Positions 31,716-39,395 of a DNA stretch of 64,000 bases are shown here, in pieces. The position numbers and the translations under genes were made by a program. The notes beneath the pieces are model-generated. The model had not been told where the DNA came from and ran no database searches. It saw only the letters and a program-made list of their open reading frames with translations. This DNA comes from Bradyrhizobium manausense (GTDB lineage: Bacteria; Pseudomonadota; Alphaproteobacteria; Rhizobiales; Xanthobacteraceae): contig NZ_JAFCKB010000006.1 in assembly GCF_018130615.1 (NCBI RefSeq), forward strand, positions 344,784 to 408,783. The letters are read 5' to 3'. The number at the start of each line of letters is the position of its first letter. Position 1 is the first letter of the stretch.

Positions 31716-33563
31716 CTACGTCGACGTCAGGATGTCGACCTTGGTGTTGGCGACGATCAGACGATCGGCCAACAGCTGCGCCAGATTGCGCATGATCCGC
31801 TCGCTCGCCCGCGGGTGCTGCCTGCGAAATCGCTCGAAATCCTTCAGAGGCACTTCGAACGCGGTCGCCGCCATGTCCGCGAACACGTCGGCGGAGCGGG
31901 CGGTCTCGATCAGCGCCATCTCGCCAAACGCCATTCCGGCGGTCAGCGTCGCGAGCCTGACGCCGTCGGGCAGGGTGACATGAACGGCGCCGCTACGCAG
32001 GAAGAACAAGGCATCGGCGGGATCGCCCGTCGTGATGATCTTTGCGCCGGACTGATAGGTCCGGATCGTGCAGATCGAAGCCAGATCTGTCAGCTCTTCT
32101 TCGCTAAGGCCGTCGAGCAGCGGCTGCTCGGACAGCTCGGTGGTCTCGTGAAAATCGATCGAGCCGCCATAGCGGTAGACGATCTGGTCTTCCGCCCATT
32201 CGATCGCGGTGTCGAGCAGATAGAAGTCGCGGACGTTCTTCAGCTCCGCGGTCCACTCCCGCAAGCTGTTCCATTCCTTGGAGGTGCGCCGGACGCCCGA
32301 CAGCACCACGGTCACATTCAGCGCGGCGAGCTCTTCGAAGGCCTCGGCCAGCAGCCGGGCGCCGGCGCGCGTAGTCGAGGTGACGCGGTGCAGGTCGAAT
32401 ACGACGATTTGCGGCCGCGGTTGTCCCGCGAGCCTGCGCGTCACGTAGTCGACGGCCGACAGCGACAGCACGCCGACCAGTTCGATGACCGGCACGGCCT
32501 GGTCGTGCGCGGCGAGGATATCACGCTCCTGCTGGCGGCGGACGCGGCGTGACGGGCTCTTGCCGATGTCGTAGTCGGCAATCACCGCGTTGCGGGCGTC
32601 GTCGCTGCGGTTGAGCATGTGCAGATCGTAATGCGAGGACAGCGCCTCGCAGACCTTGATGCCGCGCACGCTGTTGCCGTGCTTGTCGAGCTTGGGCGAA
32701 TAGCTGCCGAGCCCGAGACGGGCAGGGAGCGCTGCCAGAATGCCGCCGCCGACGCCGCTCTTGGCGGGGATGCCGATCCGGTAGATCCACTCGCCGGCAT
32801 AGTCGTACATGCCTGACGACGTCATCACCGACAGCGTGCGCGAGATCGCGTAAGCGCTCAGCACCTGCTCGCCGGTGACCGGATTGACGCCGCGATTGGC
32901 CAGCGTTGCCGCCATCACCGCGATATCGCGCGCGGTGACCAGCACGGCGCATTGCCGGAAATAGACATCGAGCACGCCGGCGACATTGTCCGAGATCACC
33001 GCATTGGTCTTGAGCAGATAGCCGATGGCGCGGTTGCGGTCGCCGGTCTGGCTCTCCGACGTATAGACCGCCTCGTCCACGGCGAGATCGCGGCCCGCAA
33101 AGCGGCTGAGCGCCAGGCGAATCTGCTCGAAGGCCTCGGCGCCCTTGCTGGCATGGATCAGCCCGGTGCAGGCGATCGCGCCGGCATTGACCATCGGATT
33201 GAATGGATGATTTTCGGAGTTGAGCCGGATCGAGTTGAAGGGATCGCCCGAGGGTTCGACGCCGATCGCACTCTCGACTTTACTGGCGCCCAGAAGATCC
33301 AGCGCCAGCGCGAACACGAACGGTTTCGACATCGACTGGATCGTGAAGGGCACCCTGGAGTCGCCGACTTCGTAGACATGGCCGTCCAGCGTTGCGAGGC
33401 TGATGCCAAAATAGGCAGGATCGGCCTTGCTCAATTCGGGAATGTAGTCGGCGACATGGCCTGACGTCTCTGCGGAGAATTCGTTGAGGCACGTGTCGAG
33501 AAACCGCAGTAGCGGCGGCTTCGAGCGGGTCCAGGCAGTGGCGGGCGGCGGTTGCGCTATCAT
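31716..33563 (-). CDS. glsA: glutaminase fused to STAS and cyclic-nucleotide-binding domains
   Basis: A 615-residue three-domain protein. Residues about 15-310 are a serine-dependent glutaminase (Glu-forming) with the beta-lactamase-like S77-x-x-K80 (QSMSKP), NPMVNAGAI, and KSGVGGGI. Residues about 355-465 form a STAS domain (VIELVGVLSLSAVDYVTRRL, VFDLHRVTSTTRAGARLL). Residues about 490-605 form a cyclic-nucleotide-binding domain (ITTGDPADALFFLRSGAVHVTLP, FGEMALIETARSADVFA). Single-domain bacterial glutaminases are about 310 residues, so this enzyme is probably controlled by a nucleotide or by partner binding. The ATG at 33563 is preferred to a TTG at 33578. Confidence 0.93.
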   Translation of the reverse strand: MIAQPPPATAWTRSKPPLLRFLDTCLNEFSAETSGHVADYIPELSKADPAYFGISLATLDGHVYEVGDSRVPFTIQSMSKPFVFALALDLLGASKVESAIGVEPSGDPFNSIRLNSENHPFNPMVNAGAIACTGLIHASKGAEAFEQIRLALSRFAGRDLAVDEAVYTSESQTGDRNRAIGYLLKTNAVISDNVAGVLDVYFRQCAVLVTARDIAVMAATLANRGVNPVTGEQVLSAYAISRTLSVMTSSGMYDYAGEWIYRIGIPAKSGVGGGILAALPARLGLGSYSPKLDKHGNSVRGIKVCEALSSHYDLHMLNRSDDARNAVIADYDIGKSPSRRVRRQQERDILAAHDQAVPVIELVGVLSLSAVDYVTRRLAGQPRPQIVVFDLHRVTSTTRAGARLLAEAFEELAALNVTVVLSGVRRTSKEWNSLREWTAELKNVRDFYLLDTAIEWAEDQIVYRYGGSIDFHETTELSEQPLLDGLSEEELTDLASICTIRTYQSGAKIITTGDPADALFFLRSGAVHVTLPDGVRLATLTAGMAFGEMALIETARSADVFADMAATAFEVPLKDFERFRRQHPRASERIMRNLAQLLADRLIVANTKVDILTST

Positions 33564-33713
33564 CGCCCACTTGTGCAACGCAATCCGAGCACGCGCAACC
33601 CGTCAACGTCTGCAGGCCGGTGCATTGTAACGCCCGGACGCAAGATGCCGATCGCCATGGCGATATGATCTGTTTCAGATTGTCGCGGACGGGAAGCCGC
33701 CGGCGGCGCGTGC

Positions 33714-33935
33714 TCAGCTCGCGACGATCGCAATCGCTTGGCCTTCGGCAACGAGGTCATCGATCTTCACGAGCAATGATGTGAGCGTGCCTGATGCGGG
33801 TGAGGGTACCGGTATCTCCATCTTCATGGCTTCGACGAGCACAATTTCATCGCCATCGGCGACGGTTCCTCCAACTTGCACGGGAGTCGCGCAGACGCGA
33901 CCGGCGACCTCCGTGACGATCTTAATTTCTGGCAT
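33714..33935 (-). CDS. biotin carboxyl carrier protein (single-domain)
   Basis: A 73-residue biotinyl/lipoyl domain with the biotinylation motif EAMKMEIPV, in which K38 is the modified lysine. It would carry carboxybiotin between a biotin carboxylase and a carboxyltransferase. It is divergent from an IclR regulator and the carboxyltransferase at 34934, sharing a 94-bp control region. No biotin carboxylase gene is in the window, so that subunit must lie elsewhere. The ATG at 33935 has AAAGGCG upstream. Confidence 0.93.
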   Translation of the reverse strand: MPEIKIVTEVAGRVCATPVQVGGTVADGDEIVLVEAMKMEIPVPSPASGTLTSLLVKIDDLVAEGQAIAIVAS

Positions 33936-33990
33936 GCCATCGCCTTTTTGTTGTCGTCGCAAAATGCCTGAGGTAGCGTCGTCTGCAAGT

Positions 33991-34014
33991 GGAATTTAAT
34001 TCCGCACAGCGGAA
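33991..34014. promoter_or_regulatory. compound dyad, candidate IclR operator
   Basis: Two overlapping inverted repeats lie here: GGAAT-TTA-ATTCC (33991-34003) and TTCCGC-ACA-GCGGAA (34000-34014), sharing TTCC. They are 15 bases before the IclR start and 55 bases before the biotin-carrier start. IclR-family operators commonly carry GGAA/TTCC-type dyads, so autoregulation and control of the carrier are likely; the binding itself is inferred. Confidence 0.6.
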
Positions 34015-34029
34015 CAACCGGTAGGGATC

Positions 34030-35004
34030 ATGGGACGACGTTCGGAGCGATTGAGCAGGCAAGGTGCGCTCGCCGGCGATGCCGGTGAGGGTGATGTTAT
34101 CCAGGTGGTGTCGCGCGCGTTCGACGTGTTGCGATGCTTCGAGGGCCACGATAGCAGGCTCGGCAACCTCGAGATTTCAAATCGCTGCGGCTTGCCGCGC
34201 TCGACGGTGTCGCGGCTCACGCACACGCTGACGCGCATGGGGCAGCTGGTCTATCTGCCGCGCGATCAGAAGTATCGGATCGGCCCGAGTGCGGTGGCGA
34301 TGAGCGCCTCGATGATGAAGGGCGCGCAGCTGCGCAGCATGATCCGGCAGCGGCTGCAGGAAGTCGCCGAGCAGCTTCCAGGCACCGTCGGCTTCGTCGT
34401 GCCCGATCGCTTCCATCTGGTTTATCTGCAGTTCGCGCGCTCGGCTTCTGCGCTCGGCCTGCACGAGGGCACCGGCAGCCGGATATCCATGGCTTCGACC
34501 GCCGCGGGCGCGGCTTACACGGCGGCCTTGGCGCCGGAAGTCGGCGATGCCTACATCGCGGAAATGGAGCGCGAAGCGCCTGAGGCGGCAAAGATCCTGA
34601 AGCCCCGTATCGAGGCCAACAGGCAGTCGCTGCGCGAGCGCGGCTACGTCACGGCCTGCGGCCTGTGGAGCCCGCACATCAATGGCCTGGCGGTGCCGAT
34701 CTGGTCGCCGCAGTACCAGACCTTCGTGGTCGTTACGATCGGCCTTCTCTCGGCGATGTATGACGAGCAGCGTCTGCATGCCGAGGTCGCGCCGTTAATG
34801 CTGACGCTCGGCCGTTCGCTCGGCAGCCTGATGGAGGGCGCCGAAGGCGACGTCTTCAACAACCGCATCCCGCGCAAACCGGTCGCAATGGCCGTGCACA
34901 ACAATAATAAGCCGATCAATTCGGAGGGAGTGAATGAACTGGAAGCCGGAACTCGACGAGCTCGCCCGGCGCGAAGCCTTCGCGCAGGAGATGGGCGGCG
35001 TTGA
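34030..35004 (+). CDS. IclR family transcriptional regulator
   Basis: A 324-residue regulator with an N-terminal winged helix (IQVVSRAFDVLRCFEGHDSRLGNLEISNRCGLPRSTVSRLTHTL) and the C-terminal IclR effector domain (LQEVAEQLPGTVGFVVPDRFHLVYLQF, GSRISMASTAAGAAYTAAL). The tail runs 71 bases into the carboxyltransferase gene in another frame, adding an Arg-rich end with no family similarity. The overlap couples the two genes, so it probably regulates the carboxylase and the divergent carrier. The effector is unknown. Confidence 0.9.
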   Translation: MGRRSERLSRQGALAGDAGEGDVIQVVSRAFDVLRCFEGHDSRLGNLEISNRCGLPRSTVSRLTHTLTRMGQLVYLPRDQKYRIGPSAVAMSASMMKGAQLRSMIRQRLQEVAEQLPGTVGFVVPDRFHLVYLQFARSASALGLHEGTGSRISMASTAAGAAYTAALAPEVGDAYIAEMEREAPEAAKILKPRIEANRQSLRERGYVTACGLWSPHINGLAVPIWSPQYQTFVVVTIGLLSAMYDEQRLHAEVAPLMLTLGRSLGSLMEGAEGDVFNNRIPRKPVAMAVHNNNKPINSEGVNELEAGTRRARPARSLRAGDGRR

Positions 35005-36493
35005 CAAGGTCAAGCGACAGCATGACCAGGGCCGGCTGACTGTTCGGGAGCGCATCGACAGACTGATCGACAAGAATAGCTTCCACGAGATCGGTGCCGT
35101 CTCCGGCATCGGTGAGTACGATTCCAGCGGTGAGTTGCAGAAGGTGACGCCGGCGAACTGCGTGTTCGGCCGCGCGCGCATCGACGGCCGCAGCGTTGTC
35201 GTCGTCGGTGACGATTTCACGGTGCGCGGCGGCTCCGCGGATGCGTCGATCTCCGCCAAGCCGTTGATGGCGGAGGAGATGGCGCACGACTTCCGTCTGC
35301 CCATCGTCCGCATCATCGAAGGCTCCGGCGGTGGCGGTTCGGTCAAGACCATCGAGACCAAGGGCGCGGCGAATTTGCCGGGCGGCATTGGCGGCACCCG
35401 CTGGTATCGCTTCACGACGGAGAACCTGTCGCGCGTGCCCGTAGTCGCGCTTGGCCTCGGATCGGTTGCGGGCCTGGGCGCCGCACGTCTTGCCGCCAGC
35501 CACTATTCCATCATGACGCGGAAGTCCGCGATGTTCGTTGCGGGGCCGCCGGTGGTGAAGGCGCTGGGCCAGAACCTCTCGAAGGAAGAGCTCGGCGGCG
35601 CCGACATTCAGACCCGCGCCGGCGCGGTCGATCATGCCGTCGACACGGAGGAAGAAGCGTTTGCCTGCGCGCGGCGCTTCCTGTCCTATCTGCCGTCATC
35701 GGTCTATGAGCTGCCGCTGACCTTGCCCTGCACCGATGATCCGGAGCGCAGCGAAGAGGCGCTGATGAATGCGGTGCCGCGCAACCGCAAGCAGGTTTAC
35801 AAGATGCGGCCGATCATCGAGCAGGTCGTCGACAAGGGCTCGTTCTTCGAGGTCGGCAGCAATTTCGGCAAGCCGATCATCGTCGGCCTGGCGCGGCTCG
35901 AGGGCCGCGCGGTGATGCTGCTCGCCAGCGACAGCTTTCACTATGGCGGCTCGTGGACGGCGGATGCCTGCCAGAAGGTGGTGCGCTGGGTCGACTTCGC
36001 CGAGACCTTCCATCTGCCGATCGTCTATCTCATGGACTGCCCGGGCTTCATGATCGGCCTCGACGCCGAGAAGGCGGCAACCATCCGCCACGGCGTGCGC
36101 GCCATGGCCGCGGTCAACCAGACCACCGTGCCCTGGTGCACGGTGATCTTGCGCAACGCGTTCGGTGTCGCCGGCGTCGTGCATCAGCCGGCCGACCGCT
36201 TCTCGATCCGCTACGCCTGGCCGTCGGCCTATTGGGGCTCGCTGCCGCTCGAAGGCGGCATCGAAGCCGCCTACCGCGCCGACATCGACGCGGCCGAGGA
36301 CAAGGCAGTCAAGCTCAACGAGATTCAGGAGCGGCTCAACAAGCTGCGCTCGCCATTTCGTTCGGCCGAAAAATTCTGGGTCGAGGAAATCATCGATCCC
36401 CGCAAGACGCGCTCGCTGTTGTGCGAGTTCGCGCGCCTCGCCGAGCCGCTGCGGAAAGCGGGACCGCCCGAGAGCATGACGATCCGGCCGTAA
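34934..36493 (+). CDS. acyl-CoA carboxylase carboxyltransferase subunit
   Basis: A 519-residue carboxyltransferase of the PccB/AccD5/MCCB type with N- and C-terminal crotonase-fold halves. Visible motifs are DQGRLTVRERIDRLID, FTVRGGSADASISAKPLMAEEMA, RIIEGSGGGGSVKT, then YGGSWTADACQKVVRWVDFAETFHLPIVYLMDCPGFMIG and AGVVHQPADRF. It transfers carboxyl from the carrier at 33714 to an acyl-CoA, probably short or branched. GGAGGG sits five bases before the ATG. The start lies inside the IclR gene. A decayed partial copy is found at 38944-39120. Confidence 0.93.
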   Translation: MNWKPELDELARREAFAQEMGGVDKVKRQHDQGRLTVRERIDRLIDKNSFHEIGAVSGIGEYDSSGELQKVTPANCVFGRARIDGRSVVVVGDDFTVRGGSADASISAKPLMAEEMAHDFRLPIVRIIEGSGGGGSVKTIETKGAANLPGGIGGTRWYRFTTENLSRVPVVALGLGSVAGLGAARLAASHYSIMTRKSAMFVAGPPVVKALGQNLSKEELGGADIQTRAGAVDHAVDTEEEAFACARRFLSYLPSSVYELPLTLPCTDDPERSEEALMNAVPRNRKQVYKMRPIIEQVVDKGSFFEVGSNFGKPIIVGLARLEGRAVMLLASDSFHYGGSWTADACQKVVRWVDFAETFHLPIVYLMDCPGFMIGLDAEKAATIRHGVRAMAAVNQTTVPWCTVILRNAFGVAGVVHQPADRFSIRYAWPSAYWGSLPLEGGIEAAYRADIDAAEDKAVKLNEIQERLNKLRSPFRSAEKFWVEEIIDPRKTRSLLCEFARLAEPLRKAGPPESMTIRP

Positions 36494-36502
36494 GGCCGAG
36501 TT

Positions 36503-36580
36503 GTCATTGCGAGCGCAGCGAAGCAATCCAGGTTGTCTCTGCGGAAAAACTCTGGATTGCTTCGCAGCGCTCGCAATGAC
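36503..36580. repeat. palindromic repeat, CATTGCGAGCG family
   Basis: GTCATTGCGAGCGCAGCGAA and TTCGCAGCGCTCGCAATGAC are inverted repeats around about 35 bases that contain CAATCCAG and CTGGATTG arms as well. This is a different family from the CATTCCGGGGC units. It starts ten bases after the carboxyltransferase stop. Confidence 0.75.
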
Positions 36581-36732
36581 GATTGTTGCTCGTGCATGCC
36601 CGGGTTCCATTGGCCGGGCCAGGTTAGCGCTGCCTAAATCCAGCCATTTTTCGCCGCGCTTCAGACCCATTTCGGTCAAACCGATATTGGTAGCTCCTAC
36701 CCGGGGCAGGGCCCTCCAGATGGAGTCCTGCA

Positions 36733-37272
36733 ATGATCAAGCGAGTAATTTCTGCGTGCTTCTTTATTGCCATTAGTTCAGTTGCCTCCGAAGCGCGACC
36801 CTATCGCAATCTTCAAGCGCCTGGGTGCAACGTCACCATGCCCTGCGACTTTTCGTATTCGCAAACGCAACGCGAGCGGGCTCCCAGGCGTTCCCTGCAA
36901 GCCTATCGCGCAACGCAAATGAGGGTGACAGACACGGGGTACACCGCCACGACGATCAACGTGTCCGGTGGTGATCGCGTCATCGGCGGTCGTCCGGCCG
37001 GTTGCCCTTCGTCCTTCTGCGGCTGCGGCGCGGCGCTGCGCGTGTTCGGCCATATCGTGCCGGAATTGAACCTCGCCGCCAACTGGCTGCGTTTCCCGCG
37101 CACGGCGCCGGCGCCGGGAATGGTCGCAGCGCGGCGCGGGCATGTCTTCGTTCTCGAGCAACCCCTCGGCGGCGACATGTGGATGGCGTATGACGCCAAT
37201 TCAGGTGGTCACGCCACACGCATGCATGCGCGCTCGTTGCGGGGATACACGGTCGTCAACCCGCGCGCTTGA
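36733..37272 (+). CDS. secreted protein of unknown function
   Basis: A 179-residue protein with a signal peptide (MIKRVISACFFIAISSVASEA, cleavage near residue 21-22) and an Arg/Gln-rich mature start. A central block GGRPAGCPSSFCGCGAALRVFG is followed by LAANWLRFPRTAPAPGMVAARRGHVFVL. The spacing of a cysteine early and GHVFVL later recalls CHAP/NlpC-like secreted proteins of Bradyrhizobium. The catalytic residues are not clear enough to claim peptidase activity. It stands alone between two repeat-containing gaps. Confidence 0.7.
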   Translation: MIKRVISACFFIAISSVASEARPYRNLQAPGCNVTMPCDFSYSQTQRERAPRRSLQAYRATQMRVTDTGYTATTINVSGGDRVIGGRPAGCPSSFCGCGAALRVFGHIVPELNLAANWLRFPRTAPAPGMVAARRGHVFVLEQPLGGDMWMAYDANSGGHATRMHARSLRGYTVVNPRA

Positions 37273-37298
37273 GGCAATGGCAAGGTGCCCGGCGTACA

Positions 37299-38774
37299 TC
37301 ACAGCCGGAGCACCTTGCCGGGATTCATGATGTTCTGCGGATCGAGCGCGCGCTTGATGGTGCGCATGATGTCGAGCTCGGTCTTCGAACGGTAGTGGCT
37401 GAGCTCGTCGAGCTTCTCGATGCCGATACCGTGCTCGGCGGAGATCGAGCCGCCCATGGAGGTGACGAGATCGTTCACGGCGCGCGTGATGGCAGCTGTG
37501 TATTGGTTCAGCGTTTGTTGATCCATGCCAATCGGCCCCATGAACGAGAAGTGCAGATTGCCGTCGCCGATATGCCCCAAAGGATAGGGGCGAATGCTCG
37601 GAAGAATCTCCAGCACGGCCTTGAGTCCCTTGTCGATAAACTCCGGAATCCCGGAGATCGCCACTGATATGTCGTAGCTGATCCCCGGACCTTCGGCGCG
37701 GGAGGCCTCGGCCATGCCTTCCCGGATGCGCCACATGTTGCGCGATTGACTGACGGTCTGCGCGATCACCGCGTCGAGCAGGCGACCGGCCTCGAGTTGA
37801 TCGGCGAGAAATTGCTCCAGCTTCTCCGACATGCCATCGGCCCCGTCCAGTCGCGGGCGAGAGGACGACCATTCCAGCAGCAGATACCACGGCGTATCCG
37901 CATTCAGCGGATCCTGGACGCCGGGAATATGGCGCATCACGAGGTCGACGGCCGCGCGGCTCAGCAGCTCGCAAGAGCCGACATTGTCTTCGGACGCGGC
38001 GTGTGCCTCAGAGAGGATCTCCAGCGCCGCGCGCGGATCGCGGACGGCGAGCCAGGCCGTGCAGACATCCTTCGGCGCCGGCCATAGCTTCAGAACCGCC
38101 TTGGTGATGATTCCCAGCGTCCCTTCGGCGCCCATGAAGAGGTGCTTGAGGTCGTAACCGGTGTTGTCTTTCTTCAGCGCACGCAATCCGTTCCAGACGT
38201 CGCCGTTGGGCAGCACGACTTCGAGCCCGAGCACGAGATTGCGGGCATTGCCATAGCGCAGCACCTGCACGCCGCCGGCATTGGTCGAGAGGTTGCCGCC
38301 GATCATACAGGAGCCCTGGGCGCCGAGGCTGAGCGGCAGGAACCTGTCGTGGCTGGCCGCGATCTCCTGCAGCGTTTGCAAAACGCAGCCGGCCTCGACC
38401 GTCATGGCATACCCGACGGGATCGACCTCTAGCACGTGGTTCATCCGTCCGAGCGACAGCACGATGCCGGTGTGGGCAGGCCAGGGCGTGGCGCCGCCCA
38501 TCAGCCCGGTGTTGCCACCCTGCGGGACGATCGCGATGCCGTGCTGATGGCACAGCCGGACGACTTTCGAGACTTCCTCGGTGTTGCCGGGACGTATGAC
38601 GGCCCCGGCGCCACCAACCAGCAGCCCTCGCCAGTCGGTGACGAACGGCTGCTTGCCGTGCTCGTCCTCAACAAAGCCCTTCTCGCCCACGATCGCGCGC
38701 AACGCATCGCGCAGCTGGGCGGTCAAGGGAGCGGTCGGAATGGTGGGGACGGGCGAGGGGAAGGCAGTCGGCAT
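37299..38774 (-). CDS. FAD-linked D-2-hydroxyacid dehydrogenase (D-2-hydroxyglutarate/GlcD type)
   Basis: A 491-residue flavoprotein with the FAD-binding PCMH domain (IAIVPQGGNTGLMGGATPW, LGAQGSCMIGGNLSTNAGG, FMGAEGTLGIITKAVL) and the FAD-oxidase C domain with metal-binding histidines in GHIGDGNLH and SAEHGIG. It oxidises a D-2-hydroxyacid such as D-2-hydroxyglutarate, D-lactate or glycolate, passing electrons to a carrier. The length fits the D2HGDH branch. It lies convergent to the secreted protein and is not obviously part of an operon. Confidence 0.92.
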   Translation of the reverse strand: MPTAFPSPVPTIPTAPLTAQLRDALRAIVGEKGFVEDEHGKQPFVTDWRGLLVGGAGAVIRPGNTEEVSKVVRLCHQHGIAIVPQGGNTGLMGGATPWPAHTGIVLSLGRMNHVLEVDPVGYAMTVEAGCVLQTLQEIAASHDRFLPLSLGAQGSCMIGGNLSTNAGGVQVLRYGNARNLVLGLEVVLPNGDVWNGLRALKKDNTGYDLKHLFMGAEGTLGIITKAVLKLWPAPKDVCTAWLAVRDPRAALEILSEAHAASEDNVGSCELLSRAAVDLVMRHIPGVQDPLNADTPWYLLLEWSSSRPRLDGADGMSEKLEQFLADQLEAGRLLDAVIAQTVSQSRNMWRIREGMAEASRAEGPGISYDISVAISGIPEFIDKGLKAVLEILPSIRPYPLGHIGDGNLHFSFMGPIGMDQQTLNQYTAAITRAVNDLVTSMGGSISAEHGIGIEKLDELSHYRSKTELDIMRTIKRALDPQNIMNPGKVLRL

Positions 38775-39156
38775 TTCGTTTCCTCTGGCGCATCTTGGTG
38801 TGCACTGCGCGCGCGAAGCGCTTCAGGCCGCATTGTCCACGTTTGGGCCGTGGAGTCTATCGGCAAAGACCAAGGCCAATCATCAGCCGTTCCTGATGGA
38901 AGCGCGGCATCCCGGATATCGCGATCGAGCATGCAGATGTCCAATGATGGTCTCATGCCGGTATTCGGCATCCGCGCCATGGCCGCGCGTCAACCAGATT
39001 GCGGCGTGCTGGTGCACGATAATCCCGGGCAGCGCCTTCGCATCGCCGGCGTGGTGCATCCGCTGCCCGATCGCTTCTCGGTCCGCTACGCCGGTCGCGC
39101 CCTGGCGAAAGGGCACGATGCTAGGAACGATTTTCGGCGCGCCGCATTCAACGCGT
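38775..39156. other. 382-bp non-coding region holding a decayed gene
   Basis: No intact gene is present. It carries the upstream region of the flavoprotein gene on the minus strand and, from about 38944, a plus-strand remnant of a carboxyltransferase gene listed separately. Confidence 0.6.
38944..39120 (+). pseudogene. remnant of acyl-CoA carboxylase carboxyltransferase gene
   Basis: The stretch translates to FGIRAMAARQPD, then IAGVVHPLPDRFSVRYA, matching HGVRAMAAVNQT and VAGVVHQPADRFSIRYA of the intact gene at 34934. At DNA level GCGCGCCATGGCCGCG, GTCAACCAGA, CTGGTGCACG and CGCTTCTCG are shared with 36094-36215, in the same order but with small insertions and deletions that break the frame. 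Only about 50 codons of the second half remain. It looks like decay of a duplicated or related carboxyltransferase gene rather than a functional protein. Confidence 0.75.
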
Positions 39157-39294
39157 ATGAGGAACCTATACTTCGGCATCAGCGCTCTCGCTGGTGCGCT
39201 GGTTCTCCTCACGATTTGGCTGGGCCAGCACGAACGGCAGGCGTCAATCGACCGCCTCGAGCAATGGGAGATTCGGTCCCCGTCTGAGCGCTAG
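39157..39294 (+). CDS. putative 45-residue membrane protein
   Basis: This short frame starts MRNLYFGISALAGALVLLTI and ends with a charged tail containing QHERQASIDRLEQWEIRS. That is one transmembrane helix with a positively charged N-terminus and an amphipathic cytoplasmic or periplasmic tail. It directly follows the carboxyltransferase remnant. No clear ribosome-binding site is seen (TTCAACGCGT precedes the ATG), so its reality is uncertain, though the composition is protein-like. Confidence 0.4.
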   Translation: MRNLYFGISALAGALVLLTIWLGQHERQASIDRLEQWEIRSPSER

Positions 39295-39395
39295 CGTGAT
39301 GCGCCCCTCGGGCGGCCTATCGAACCCGAACGATCTGACCGGCGTGTCGCTGGTGGTGACGCCGCTGTGTTCGGCGTCACCACCACGATCAGGTA

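Noticed and set aside
36503-36580. Inverted repeats as possible insertion-sequence ends
   Set aside because: The unit is under 100 bases, has no open frame inside and no target duplication was found. It is a palindromic repeat rather than a mobile element with its own transposase.
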